From: JBAZYV01 sp041658345
GTDB taxonomy: Bacteria; Patescibacteriota; Gracilibacteria; UBA1369; 2-02-FULL-48-14
Reading direction: 5' to 3'
DNA: 64,000 nucleotides
Assembly: GCA_041658345.1 (NCBI GenBank)
Contig: JBBAAK010000005.1
Span: forward strand, 1-64,000
Shown here in pieces: positions 50,709-59,918 of this stretch (the first letter of the stretch is position 1; every line of letters begins with the position of its first letter). A program made the translations under genes and the position numbers. Below the pieces are notes generated by a model. That model was not told the DNA's origin. It saw only the letters and a list, made by a program, of their open reading frames with translations, and did not search any database.

Positions 50709-51242
50709 TTAAGACAGCTTAAGCACTTCGTAATCCGCCTTACCAACAGGCATTATTACCGTAACCGTGTCTCCGACCTTAGCGCCCATCAAGGCAACAC
50801 CAAGAGGAGCTTCATTGGAAATACGACCAGTGAATGGATCTGCCTCAGTTGAGCCAACAATCATAAATTCCATATCCTCTTTTTTACGCACACTGCGAAT
50901 TTTAACGCGAGTCCCAATTTCCACAACTTGCTTGGAATGCGCTTTTTCATCCACAACTTTTGCTTTCTTAATCATGTCCTCAAGTACAATCACCCTACCC
51001 TCCACAAAAGCTTGTTCATTTTTTGCCTCTTCATATTCTGAATTCTCAGAAAGATCCCCATAAGAAATGGCTTCTTTAAGACGTTCTGCAACTTGTTTAC
51101 GTCTAACAGTTTGCAAATTGTCCAATTCATCTTGAAGGGCTTTTAAACCTTCCTTGGTCACAACCAAATTTTCTTCCTCTACAATAGGAGCAATAGTTTT
51201 TTGAACTTTGCCTGGAACTTTAACTGGTTTCTTAGATGCCAT
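50709..51242 (-). CDS. greA: Transcription elongation factor GreA
   Basis: A 177-residue factor that rescues backtracked RNA polymerase. N-terminal coiled coil (LQDELDNLQTVRRKQVAERLKEA, ISYGDLSENSEY with the tip acidic residues) and the C-terminal FKBP-like domain (GRISNEAPLGVALMGAKVGD). It has an extra N-terminal stretch of about 25 residues before VTKEGLKAL. Last gene of the dnaG-rpoD group; 24 bases after rpoD. Confidence 0.93.
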   Translation of the reverse strand: MASKKPVKVPGKVQKTIAPIVEEENLVVTKEGLKALQDELDNLQTVRRKQVAERLKEAISYGDLSENSEYEEAKNEQAFVEGRVIVLEDMIKKAKVVDEKAHSKQVVEIGTRVKIRSVRKKEDMEFMIVGSTEADPFTGRISNEAPLGVALMGAKVGDTVTVIMPVGKADYEVLKLS

Positions 51243-51266
51243 AATTAGTTTAGTTAGTTAATTGGT

Positions 51267-52613
51267 TTAGAAGTACGCGCGGATTTTAACACTCTTTGGA
51301 TGTTCACGCAGTTTATGAAGCACTTTCGCCTCAATTTGACGAATACGTTCACGAGTAACCCCAAATTCATTTCCAACTTCCTCAAGCGTATGGCCGATTC
51401 CATCCTTAAGCCCAAACCTCATTTCTATGATTTTGCGTTCACGTGGGGAAAGGTACTGAAGCATCTCATGAATATTCTCTTTAATCAACTGACGATTTGT
51501 TTGTTCTGAAGGAGAAAGAGCGTCGTCATCCTCAATAAAATCTCCAAGCTTACTGTCCTCTTCCGCCCCAACCGGAGCTTCAAGAGAAACAATATCCTGA
51601 GAAATCTTTAGAATGTGTCTAACCTTCTTCTCATCCATATCCATTTCTGCAGCTAGCTCTTCCACAAGAGGTTCACGCCCAAGTTCCTGCACAAGCCTGC
51701 GCTGTGTATGCGTAAGTTTGTTGATTGTTTCCACCATATGCACCGGAATGCGTATGGTACGAGCCTGATCTGCAATAGCGCGAGTAATTGCTTGGCGTAT
51801 CCACCAAGTTGCATATGTGGAAAATTTAAATCCACGATTTGGATCAAATTTTTCCACTGCACGGAAAAGCCCTATATTTCCCTCCTGAATCAAATCAAGG
51901 AAAGAAAGCCCCCTACCTATATATTTTTTAGCGATAGAAACCACCAAACGAAGATTTGCCTCAGCCAATTTTGCCTTTGCAGATTGATCGCCTTTTGCGA
52001 TTTTACGGGCCAAATCTGCCTCCTCTTTAGCAGTCAACAAGTCCACCTTTCCAATCTCACAAAGATACATACGAATTGAATCGTTTGCGATCTCAGACAA
52101 ATCAACTGTTTTCCTGGCCTTATCTCTTTTCTTCTTTGCCTCGGCCTCAGCCGTAGCATGAGCTACTGCAGCCGCATCATCTTTATCTTTCTTGGCCTTC
52201 TTCTTTTTCTTCTCATCATTAGCTAAAACTTGCTCATCAGTAAGCTCTTCTTCCAAACCACCATCTTCATCCGTTGCAAATTCATCCTCAATTTCCCCTT
52301 CGGCACCTGCAAGCTTTAAAAGATCCTCATCCAAAAGCTCCTCATCGGACGGGCCTTCGTAATCTTTTTCTTTTTTACCCCAAATAAGTTCATCTTTAAC
52401 GTCAATAAGGTCAATACCCAGCTCCATAAGAAGCGTATAAACCTCATCCGCAAATTCAATATCCTCTTCCAGGTTTGGAAGAGCATGCATTAACTCCTGT
52501 TGAGTAACAAAACCGCGTTGACGGCCCTTATCCACCAAGCCTCGCACCTCTTCCGGATATTTAGCCAAATTCTCCTCAGAAAAGTGAGCGATAAACTTCT
52601 TAGTCCGTGCCAT
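51267..52613 (-). CDS. rpoD: Primary sigma factor RpoD
   Basis: A 448-residue sigma-70. Region 1.1-like N-terminus, an acidic then lysine-rich linker (about 95-165), region 1.2 ([11 protein letters not shown]), region 2 ([48 protein letters not shown]), region 3 and region 4 ([35 protein letters not shown]). It recognises the TTGnnn/TAnnnT promoters found across this window. Downstream of dnaG by 11 bases, the usual macromolecular-synthesis pair. Confidence 0.95.
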
Positions 52614-52624
52614 AAGCGTACTTT

Positions 52625-54391
52625 TTAAGTGAGGGATTCAAAATAGAGCAAGGCAAGCAACTTAACAAATTCGCTCTCAACAGATCCGGAATCTTCTCCA
52701 CTTACTTCGGCTTCAAAGGCCATTTTTTGGAGCGAGGGAACCTGTTCAAAGCTCCTATAAAACGACTCGTCCACCATGCCCACGAGATTATAGTGATCTT
52801 CAACCTGTTTGTAAACAGAAGTTATATCTGTGCCGGAAACCTGGCCACAAAGTATAGCCGGAAAAGATTCATAAAACTCATTATACTTTGATTCCTCAAG
52901 CTTATTAAACTGCTTGATTAAGCCAATTTTCTGAACAAGCTCACTAAAGCTTTTAAAGTCTTTTAAACTTTTCCAAAGCTCAAAAAATTCTTTTGGAAAA
53001 GCCAATAATAAGCCCAAAAAATACAAGCTGAGCCTATCTTTTTTAGAAATGCCGGGTTTTTTAATATCTTCCTCCAGATTTTTTTTAATGTGACGCACAT
53101 TACCGGCATTTTTAACACGATTCAAATAATCATAAAGCATCTCAACCGGCGTTCCAACCTGAGTGGATAACTTTTTTATGTAATGATCCAAATCTGTTGG
53201 ATGGCTAACGCCTTTTAAAATTTCAAGGAACGAGTCTGTAAAGTCTTTTTTACCGGAAGGCGTGCGTAAATCATTCTTCCCGCTTAATTTATCAAAAAAA
53301 TATTCCAAATAAGGTTTACGATTTGTTACAGCACCCACCCAAAGCTCCGGATTCTCCTTTACCGTATCAGCTGCATCCTTACCGCTTGGGATCTCAACCA
53401 CAAAAATCTCAAGACCAAGCGTTTGAGCGGTATGCACAGCACGCAGTAGAGCTTCTTGCCCGGCAGAATCCGAGTCAAAAGCAAGTGCAACTTTTTTCGT
53501 AAAACGTTTAACAAGCTTAAACTGCTCCTCGGTCAAGGCCGTGCCACTAGTTGCAACAGTATTAAAAACACCGGCCTGCCATGATGCCATCGTGTCGAAA
53601 TAGCCCTCAACAAAAAGCACAAAATCTTCTTTTTTTATAAAAGCTTTTGCACGACTCAAATTAAAAAGTAGCTCACCTTTGTGATACAACGCATATTCCG
53701 CAGAGTTTAGATATTTTGGTTGCTCGCCTTTTTTGAGCGCACGCCCGCCAAATCCAATTATATCGCCGGAAACATTATCAATCGGGAACATAAGCCTTAA
53801 ACGGAACCTATCCACAATTTCGCTACCGGCGGAATCGCGCGAAAGCGCAACTGTGGTTTCCAAAATGTCAGATTTTTCATGCTTTTTTTCAAGCAAATAC
53901 CTATAAAGCGTGTCCTTGCCATCCGGCGCAAAACCAACCAAAAAAGTTCTAAGAGTATCATCTGTTACTCCCCTGCTTTTTAAATACAAAAGCACCTTTT
54001 CCGCCTCTCCACCTTTCCACAATTCTTGAACAAAAAATTTGCTCGCATCATTGCAGATAGCTTTAAACCTGTCTTTTTCTTCTTTGTTCACAGAAATTTT
54101 TCCCGATTCTTTTGGTAAATCCACATGTGCTTTTTCCGCCAAAATCTCTAGCGCGCCACGGAAATCCACACCTTCAATATCTTGAATAAACTGAAACATA
54201 TCCCCACCCTTATTGCAGGCAAAACAATAGGCCAACTGGCGCTCGGGACTCACATAAAAACTCGGCGTTTTCTCCTGATGGAAAGGGCAACAGGCCTTTA
54301 AATATTTTCCACCACGTTTAAGCTGAACATAAGGAGCAACAATATCCTCAATTGAAAGTTTAGCCTTAATTTCCGAAACACTATCTTGCAT
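52625..54391 (-). CDS. dnaG: DNA primase
   Basis: A 588-residue primase that makes RNA primers for replication. N-terminal zinc finger with Cys35, His38, Cys56 and Cys59 (CPFHQEKTPSF, CFACNKGGD). The TOPRIM catalytic core has VEGYFDTMA and ALAFDSDSAGQEA. The C-terminal part carries helical sequence that may bind the DnaB helicase. Its -10 box on the minus strand (TATAAT, 54400-54405) ends 8 bases before the ATG. Followed by rpoD. Confidence 0.94.
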   Translation of the reverse strand: MQDSVSEIKAKLSIEDIVAPYVQLKRGGKYLKACCPFHQEKTPSFYVSPERQLAYCFACNKGGDMFQFIQDIEGVDFRGALEILAEKAHVDLPKESGKISVNKEEKDRFKAICNDASKFFVQELWKGGEAEKVLLYLKSRGVTDDTLRTFLVGFAPDGKDTLYRYLLEKKHEKSDILETTVALSRDSAGSEIVDRFRLRLMFPIDNVSGDIIGFGGRALKKGEQPKYLNSAEYALYHKGELLFNLSRAKAFIKKEDFVLFVEGYFDTMASWQAGVFNTVATSGTALTEEQFKLVKRFTKKVALAFDSDSAGQEALLRAVHTAQTLGLEIFVVEIPSGKDAADTVKENPELWVGAVTNRKPYLEYFFDKLSGKNDLRTPSGKKDFTDSFLEILKGVSHPTDLDHYIKKLSTQVGTPVEMLYDYLNRVKNAGNVRHIKKNLEEDIKKPGISKKDRLSLYFLGLLLAFPKEFFELWKSLKDFKSFSELVQKIGLIKQFNKLEESKYNEFYESFPAILCGQVSGTDITSVYKQVEDHYNLVGMVDESFYRSFEQVPSLQKMAFEAEVSGEDSGSVESEFVKLLALLYFESLT

Positions 54392-54405
54392 AGAACCGGA
54401 TTATA
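54392..54405 (-). promoter_or_regulatory. -10 box of dnaG
   Basis: TATAAT at 54400-54405 on the minus strand ends 8 bases before the dnaG ATG, so any leader is at most a few bases. It overlaps the stop of mntP; read-through from mntP is also possible. Confidence 0.45.
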
Positions 54406-54937
54406 CCATTAAGTGCTCAAAAAGCACTTTTAAACCAATTCCAATCAAAACCACTCCACCAATTTTCTCATAACAGAAACAAAAATGTTTTTTAAGCGCG
54501 CCACCAAACATAAATCCAAAAAAGCACAGCGCAAAAGTTATTAACCCAATAATTGCAACGGACTCATAAACATTAGCAACCAAAGAACGCAAAGAAATCC
54601 CAACAAAAAGTGCGTCTAAACTTGTTGCAAAAGCAAGTAACAAAAGAGATTTTTTGCGAACATTTTTAGCATCCTCAATCCCTTTATCCGCAAACATTCT
54701 TAGACCAAGAATCAAAAGCAAAACAAATGCAATCCAATGATCCACATAAGAGAACCATGCTAAAAATTGGGAAGCCAAGGCAACACCCAAAAGTGGCATC
54801 ACTGCCTGGAAAAATCCAAAAACAAAAGCCGTTTTAAATGCAAAAAAAACTTGGCTACGTTTTGCCAAAGCACCTTCAATAATAGATACGGTAAGAGCAT
54901 CCATGGCAAGGCCGAATCCCAAAAGGATACTTACCAT
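54401..54937 (-). CDS. mntP: MntP-type manganese efflux protein
   Basis: A 178-residue, six-helix membrane protein exporting Mn2+. The two Asp-containing motifs of the family are present as an inverted repeat: AMDALTVSI near the start and ATSLDALFVGI in the middle, with GFFQAVMPLLG. Length is typical. 1-base gap after the lipoprotein gene and 9 bases before dnaG. No yybP-ykoY riboswitch is visible. Confidence 0.88.
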   Translation of the reverse strand: MVSILLGFGLAMDALTVSIIEGALAKRSQVFFAFKTAFVFGFFQAVMPLLGVALASQFLAWFSYVDHWIAFVLLLILGLRMFADKGIEDAKNVRKKSLLLLAFATSLDALFVGISLRSLVANVYESVAIIGLITFALCFFGFMFGGALKKHFCFCYEKIGGVVLIGIGLKVLFEHLMV

Positions 54938-54938
54938 A

Positions 54939-55478
54939 TTAAAGTACTTTGAATCTTAAATCGGAAATGGCATCCGTAAACGCCTGTTTGGCCAAAATGC
55001 CGTCTTGCCCGGCACAAACTCGAGTTTGAACCTGTAAAACCTCAGTGCCAAATGGAATGAGGCCTTTATGTACATCGCAACCGAGTGCAGTTTCCACATA
55101 TTCATAAACATCAAAATCGCCAATACGAGTGGATGCCCCAGCCTTTGCCTCAACATCACCCAAGACCTCAAGCAAAACCGTTGAACCTGTTAGCTCAGCC
55201 CCACCTGAAACCTTAAAACTTGGACCAAAAGCGGATGCGCCTTTATAGGCCACGTCCATAAGTTCCATTAATTTCCCATTGTAAGAGATTACATAAGAAA
55301 AGGTCTTGCCATCACTCATAAAACTTGCCTTAAGCGGAACTATTCCGGAAGAAACAGGCTCTGCCTCAGAAGCAAGTTCAACCAAAGAATCGTCCAAAGC
55401 AACATTAAGCTCATCTTTATTGGCACAGCCAAAACTCAAAAGTACAAGGGCCAATATCGCAAGCAAAAGTTTTTTCAT
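54939..55478 (-). CDS. Putative lipoprotein
   Basis: A 179-residue exported protein. The N-terminus (MKKLLLAILALVLLSFGC) is a lipoprotein-type signal ending at Cys18, though the SFG before the Cys is not an ideal lipobox. The mature chain is mostly beta strand (VPLKASFMSDGKTFSYVISY, LEVLGDVEAKAGASTRIGD). Family unknown; it contains two further Cys. The first gene of the mntP-dnaG-rpoD-greA group. Confidence 0.65.
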   Translation of the reverse strand: MKKLLLAILALVLLSFGCANKDELNVALDDSLVELASEAEPVSSGIVPLKASFMSDGKTFSYVISYNGKLMELMDVAYKGASAFGPSFKVSGGAELTGSTVLLEVLGDVEAKAGASTRIGDFDVYEYVETALGCDVHKGLIPFGTEVLQVQTRVCAGQDGILAKQAFTDAISDLRFKVL

Positions 55479-55507
55479 AACCGTTGATTAAACTGATGAA
55501 AATCTTA

Positions 55508-56578
55508 TCACACCCCCTTGCGTGAATAAAGCAGAGTTGCAAAAGTAATCATCACAGCAAAAAGCAAAACAAAAGAGATGACTTTCCCTTCCGTATGCAG
55601 TAATAGCGCCAGCATGCCGAAAACCAGAGATGCACTCGCAAAAAACACAACCGTTGCACCCTCAGAATAACCGGCTTTTAAAAACCTATGATGGAAATGC
55701 CACAAATCGCCTTTAAACGGGGATTTGCCATGCAAAATTCTGCGCGTAATCACCCACAAAAAATCCAAAATCGGGAAGCCGAGCACCAGCAAAGTTGTGG
55801 CGATCTTACCTCCAGAGATTAAAGCCGTTACCGCCAAAAGGAATCCAATCAACATTGAACCGGTATCACCCATTAACATCTTTGGTTTGGGGAAATCAAA
55901 AATCAAAAATGCCAGGCACGCCCCAAGTAAAGTGGCAGACAAAACAATCGCGAGCGTTTGATCGGTGGAATGGAATCCGGCCCTCATACTGAGCAAAAGC
56001 AAAATTAAAGAAGAAATCGCTCCTGTACTGCTGGCCATTCCGGGCACTCCATCAATCCAATTAAAAGCGTTAACCATGGTCATCACCCAAACAATAGTCA
56101 AAATGTCCGCAAAAAGAGTGAAGACAAAAGTTACGTCGCCAAGGCTAAAAGGAATTTTGATTGAATCCAAAATTATTGGGTCGCCAAACGGATTGCTGAT
56201 TGAACTGACTCCGATGCCACCAATCACCAAAAGTACCGATGCCACAAACTGCACTCCAAGCCTCAAAAATGGTGAAAGCCCATGCCGGTCATCCACAAAA
56301 CAGGTAACGGCAAGTAACGTGGCCCCAAGCAAAACCATACTAACTTTGGGGTCAAAAATCAGGCCATCGCTAACGGTAAAATACGACAGAATCGTAATCA
56401 TAAACGCCAAAAAAATCGCAACTCCTCCAGGGTAAGGGATTGGTTTTCTGCTTAATCCATATTTCGCCGGCTTATCCACAAGCCCAAGACGCGGAAAAAA
56501 CTTCTTTACCGCTAACGAGAACAGAAAAGTTAGTCCAAAGGAAGTAACCGCAACCATAACTACACTTAAAATCGGCAT
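55508..56578 (-). CDS. WecA/TagO-like undecaprenyl-phosphate sugar-phosphate transferase
   Basis: A 356-residue, about 11-helix member of glycosyltransferase family 4, which transfers a sugar-1-phosphate to undecaprenyl phosphate to begin a surface polymer. Conserved acidic motif FVDDRHGLSP, NAFNWIDGVPGMAS, MGDTGSMLIGF and the loop HFHHRFLKAGY are visible. The HHR loop points to the WecA/TagO subgroup rather than MraY. It fits with manC and the O-antigen-ligase-like gene in a glycan pathway. Confidence 0.88.
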   Translation of the reverse strand: MPILSVVMVAVTSFGLTFLFSLAVKKFFPRLGLVDKPAKYGLSRKPIPYPGGVAIFLAFMITILSYFTVSDGLIFDPKVSMVLLGATLLAVTCFVDDRHGLSPFLRLGVQFVASVLLVIGGIGVSSISNPFGDPIILDSIKIPFSLGDVTFVFTLFADILTIVWVMTMVNAFNWIDGVPGMASSTGAISSLILLLLSMRAGFHSTDQTLAIVLSATLLGACLAFLIFDFPKPKMLMGDTGSMLIGFLLAVTALISGGKIATTLLVLGFPILDFLWVITRRILHGKSPFKGDLWHFHHRFLKAGYSEGATVVFFASASLVFGMLALLLHTEGKVISFVLLFAVMITFATLLYSRKGV

Positions 56579-56592
56579 TTAAAATCAAAATT

Positions 56593-56598
56593 TATAAT
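56593..56598 (+). promoter_or_regulatory. -10 box of the interrupted gene
   Basis: TATAAT at 56593-56598. It argues that the ATG at 56702 rather than the in-frame ATG inside this box is the start. Confidence 0.4.
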
Positions 56599-56701
56599 GC
56601 AAACAAGATACAACATCGCTACGACTTACGCCACGTTTTGTGATTTGCGTTTTTTTGAGAACGGGATTACGCTACGCTCTTTTTATTCAAAAACTATTCA
56701 T

Positions 56702-57158
56702 ATGGCAAATAATACAATCCCCGAACCGGACGCAAACGACCTACGCAAAATCTTTGATGAGCAAGAGGATAAAGGACCATACACCAAGGTTCCTGAAGGG
56801 GGGGGGTTCTAGGAAATTTGTAGATGCTATTGCCTGGAGGCTTTATACGGAATATTGCTGTAAATATAGAGGGAATGATAGCTACATCAGAGCTTATGAT
56901 GGCAAAGAATGTTGGCAAGAATGGGTAAACGCAGAAATCCATTATGCTTTAGGAAGAAGGTTAAAAGGTTTATCAGAAGAAGAAATTAGCCAAATAAACA
57001 GGGGGCAACTATACGGAGAAGTTCGAATAGATGTACTCCGCGCAGTTGTTAGAAGAGCAATTGAACTTTTCTCAGCTTGGGAAGGGAAAGGTTACCCTCC
57101 AGAAGGTGACAAAAGGAATCTAAGAGGATCACTTGAAGAATACTTGCCAGGCGAATGA
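56702..57158 (+). pseudogene. Small hypothetical gene interrupted at a 9-G tract
   Basis: From the ATG at 56702 (MANNTIPEPDANDLRK) the frame reads to VPEGGGF and stops at 56812. A nine-G tract lies at 56798-56806. With eight G the frame would continue as GGGSRKFVDAIAWRLYTEYC to 57158, giving a protein of about 151 residues (YGEVRIDVLRAVVRRAIELF near the end). So the gene is frameshifted by one base, slips at the tract, or is a sequencing error. I do not recognise the family; the second half is helical and rich in charged residues. Confidence 0.6.
56798..56806 (+). repeat. Nine-G homopolymer
   Basis: A run of nine G in otherwise AT-rich coding DNA, exactly where the reading frame breaks. Typical of phase-variable loci, transcriptional slippage sites or sequencing error. 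Confidence 0.9.
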
Positions 57159-57187
57159 TGGTTTAATGATGGTTTTTTTACAAAGCT

Positions 57188-57206
57188 AGGTGAGCACTTA
57201 CTCACC
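57188..57206. other. Hairpin upstream of HNH copy 2
   Basis: GGTGAG (57189-57194) pairs with CTCACC (57201-57206) around CACTTA. It begins TAGGTGAGC like the hairpin before HNH copy 1 (minus strand). The intergenic stretch 57159-57317 otherwise holds only the shared promoter region. Confidence 0.45.
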
Positions 57207-57237
57207 GTGCAATGATTTGATTTTTGCGCCACTTAAA

Positions 57238-57317
57238 GTTAGGTTTTTTGTGTATTTTTATGAGGATTTTTGGTGCAAATTTTGCTAAAATTTAGGCAAT
57301 ATTTAACCTGTTATTTT
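57238..57317 (+). promoter_or_regulatory. Upstream region shared with HNH copy 1
   Basis: Contains GGTTTTTTGTG, TTTTTATGAGGATTTTT, GCTAAAATTT and TTTAACCTG in the same order and spacing as the corresponding elements before HNH copy 1 (minus strand, 8355-8440). Confidence 0.6.
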
Positions 57318-58271
57318 ATGGAAACTATGAATGAAAATCTACTCGTCACTGGCATGATACATGCGAGCAAGAATGCGCCCTCTCCCAGCACCCAACTTAG
57401 CGACAAAGAGCTACTAAAACTTTGCGAAGAATTTGGTCGCAATGCCATACTTTGGCGAAGGAAATTTATTGGACTACTGCCGGAAGTAAAGCGAAGACGG
57501 CTTTACGAAAAACGCGGGTTTAATTCCATTTTTGAATTTGCTTTTAAGTTTGCCGGATTGAGCCAAGATCAAGTGAAAAGGGCGTTAAATTTGGAGGAAA
57601 AGTTCCAAGATAAACCAGCACTTCATAATCTGTTGGCGGAAGGCAAAGTAAGTATTAACAAGCTTGCAAGAGTTGTCTCGATAGCAACTGCGGAGAATGA
57701 TTTGGAACTTGCGGAAACAGTAAAAATTCTCCCACGTGAGGCACTTGAAACTTTTGTGAGGGATGAAAAATATGCAAGACAACAAGGCAACAAAATGCAC
57801 GATTTCGAAGGGCCAAACGGCTTAGGCAAGCCGTTATTTGAAGTAGAATCTGTGCACGTGCACACCAACTTACCCCTGGATTTTGAACTTTCTGCGAAGG
57901 TGACCGAAGAATTAAATCGCCTAAACGCGCAAGGGAAAGACGTGAACAAAATTCTTGCCAAGTTGCTTGGAGAGAGAAAGGCAAAAATCGAGCAAGAAAA
58001 AGAAGAAATCGCAGAAGAAATAACCAAGCAAACCATTTCCAGGCATATTCCCGCCAAAGTTAAGGCGGTTCTTAAGAAGGAATTCGGTACAAAATGTTCA
58101 ATTCCAAACTGTACAAAGCCGGCACAGGAGATTCATCACTCGCAAAGATTTGCGCTGGCAAGAACCCATGACCCACGTTTTTTAGCTCCACTTTGCCACG
58201 AGCATCATCAACTGGCGCACCTTGTGGACCTGGGCTACAAAAGCAAAGTGCTTAGTGGTATCAGCAATTAA
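57318..58271 (+). CDS. HNH endonuclease family protein, copy 2
   Basis: 317 residues from the ATG at 57318 (METMNENLLVTG); a GTG 16 codons upstream is less likely. Most similar to copy 1: SDKELLKLCEEFGRN, KFIGLLPEVKRRRLYEKRG, TKCSIPNCTKPAQ and the HNH region IHHSQRFALARTHDPRFLAP, LCHEHHQLAH. The linker after GLGKPLFEV is encoded by a 14-bp palindrome (TGTGCACGTGCACA, encoding VHVH). The stop overlaps truB on the other strand. Confidence 0.8.
   Translation: METMNENLLVTGMIHASKNAPSPSTQLSDKELLKLCEEFGRNAILWRRKFIGLLPEVKRRRLYEKRGFNSIFEFAFKFAGLSQDQVKRALNLEEKFQDKPALHNLLAEGKVSINKLARVVSIATAENDLELAETVKILPREALETFVRDEKYARQQGNKMHDFEGPNGLGKPLFEVESVHVHTNLPLDFELSAKVTEELNRLNAQGKDVNKILAKLLGERKAKIEQEKEEIAEEITKQTISRHIPAKVKAVLKKEFGTKCSIPNCTKPAQEIHHSQRFALARTHDPRFLAPLCHEHHQLAHLVDLGYKSKVLSGISN
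57851..57864. repeat. 14-bp palindrome inside HNH copy 2
   Basis: TGTGCACGTGCACA, perfect, no loop, centred on CACGTG. Same relative place in the protein as the palindromes of copies 1 and 3. Shorter, so weaker on its own. Confidence 0.75.
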
Positions 58272-58939
58272 CTTTTGGCCTCAGTTGGTGGCATAAAATC
58301 CTCAATCCGCTTGGCATCTTCAATCTTAAAATCGCCAACGCGAGTACGCTTTAGCTCTGTCATAACCGCTCCGCATCCGAGCGCCTCGCCGATATCGTTC
58401 ACAAGCGATCTTATATAAGTCCCGCTTGTAACCGTTACATTAAAACGCACAAACGGCAAATCAAGCTCAAGATAAGAGCAAGTGATTGTAACCGGAACAG
58501 GTTTTAGTTCAAATTCCACGCCGGCACGTGCAAGTTCGTAAGCCTTTTTGCCTTTGATTTTTTTAGCGGAAAATCTTGGCGGAGTTTGCATGGATTCTCC
58601 CCAAAATCGCGCCATCGCAAGTTTGATTTTTGACTCGCCCAAGGTGGATAAATCAAACCCGGTTTCAATCACCTCGCCTTCCGTATCAAACGTGTCCGAC
58701 TTTTTTCCAAGCTCCATGACAACTTCATAATCCTTATCGAGTTTCATAAAATTTTGGACTTGTTTTGTAGCATCGCGCCCAACAGCCAAAACAAGCACAC
58801 CTGTTGAGATTGGATCCAGCGTGCCCAAATGCCCAATTTTGCGCTCATGCAAAAGCCCGCGCATTTTTGCCACAACATCGTGACTAGTCCACCCTTTTGG
58901 CTTGTTGATGATAATAAAACCGGAAGTCATACGCAACAT
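58268..58939 (-). CDS. truB: tRNA pseudouridine-55 synthase
   Basis: Makes pseudouridine 55 in the T-loop of tRNAs. 223 residues: the core catalytic domain with GWTSHDVVAKMR, the catalytic Asp in KIGHLGTLDPISTGVLVL, RFWGESMQTPP, KKAYELARAG and GTYIRSLVNDIGEALG. The C-terminal PUA-like domain of longer TruB proteins is essentially absent. Two ATGs are possible (58939 and 58930). Convergent with HNH copy 2, stops overlapping by 2 bases. Confidence 0.92.
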   Translation of the reverse strand: MLRMTSGFIIINKPKGWTSHDVVAKMRGLLHERKIGHLGTLDPISTGVLVLAVGRDATKQVQNFMKLDKDYEVVMELGKKSDTFDTEGEVIETGFDLSTLGESKIKLAMARFWGESMQTPPRFSAKKIKGKKAYELARAGVEFELKPVPVTITCSYLELDLPFVRFNVTVTSGTYIRSLVNDIGEALGCGAVMTELKRTRVGDFKIEDAKRIEDFMPPTEAKS

Positions 58940-58969
58940 TTATACAGCCAAAACTAAAGCTTTAATAGA

Positions 58970-59830
58970 TTATTGCTCAACTTGCTGTAAAGGAGCAGGT
59001 TGGTAGGCCTCAACTTGTAGCCAAAATGATCCAATGCGCAAATCAAGTGCATCCACCTTCCCCGCAAAGGCCTCAACCTGTGTAAGAAAATCTGCAAACG
59101 ACATCCCATGTTCATCAATTTTAAGTGCACTAGAAGAATCCATATCTTGCGCTGGCCTTCCCTCTGGAGACGACACTTTAAACAAAGAGGCAAGCGACCT
59201 TGGTTCTTTCTTGCCGAAAGTACCACCATCCAAAACGTTATCTACAACCCAATCAGGGCAAACGATACCCGCGCTAAAGCGTAGATCATTAATAGTGCTT
59301 CTAACATCAGACTCCCTTACATCTTCTACGCTGACCTCACATGAATCTGGTAGTGCTTCAAAATCCTTAACATCCCTGTCAAACTCACGGCTGATGCTCC
59401 CCAGTCTAGTCTCAAATCTTAAAAGGTCAGCACCATGTGCCCCACCGGAAGAGAAGGATGCGGAAGGGTCATCAGTATTTAGAGACTGTAAAAGCGCAAT
59501 GATATCACCCCTCAAACCGTTTGACTGTGATCTGCGCTCATCCAAGCGTTTTAACAATTTAGCCTTTTTGGACATCAAGGCCTTATAAGACTCTATTGAA
59601 GCCTTTTCTATTTCAGCTGGAGTAACTTCTAAAGCCTCCACCAAAGAAATATTTAGCTCCTCTACAGTCATGCCTAACTCCTCTCCCGATAGAGCATTAA
59701 CAGGCTTGCAAACCTTTAAAACAGACTCAGAAGTCACGTTAGGACTTGGCACGTTGTCGGCAGTGACTTCACCAGCCTCAACCTGACCTGCAAATAAAGC
59801 TCCAATTCCAGCAGATAAGAACCGATTCAT
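58970..59830 (-). CDS. Exported coiled-coil hypothetical protein
   Basis: About 286 residues from the ATG at 59830 (MNRFLSAGIGALFAGQVEAG), chosen because it gives a signal-peptide-like N-terminus; an in-frame upstream start at 59914 adds 28 residues. The mature part is helical (SIESYKALMSKKAKLLKRLD, LLRFETRLGSISREFDRDVK) with two Cys (PDSCEV, IVCPDW) that could form a disulfide. Family not recognised. Upstream lies murE-like, 88 bases away. Confidence 0.5.
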   Translation of the reverse strand: MNRFLSAGIGALFAGQVEAGEVTADNVPSPNVTSESVLKVCKPVNALSGEELGMTVEELNISLVEALEVTPAEIEKASIESYKALMSKKAKLLKRLDERRSQSNGLRGDIIALLQSLNTDDPSASFSSGGAHGADLLRFETRLGSISREFDRDVKDFEALPDSCEVSVEDVRESDVRSTINDLRFSAGIVCPDWVVDNVLDGGTFGKKEPRSLASLFKVSSPEGRPAQDMDSSSALKIDEHGMSFADFLTQVEAFAGKVDALDLRIGSFWLQVEAYQPAPLQQVEQ

Positions 59831-59918
59831 AAAAACGTGAAAAATGAAATAAGATGGCATTATCCAATAGACCAAGTAATCCGTCAACAACAACGCCTTA
59901 CGGTCCGGCACCATCGAC

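Noticed and set aside
54938..54960. Manganese riboswitch before mntP
   Set aside because: The gap to the previous gene is one base; no room for an RNA element.
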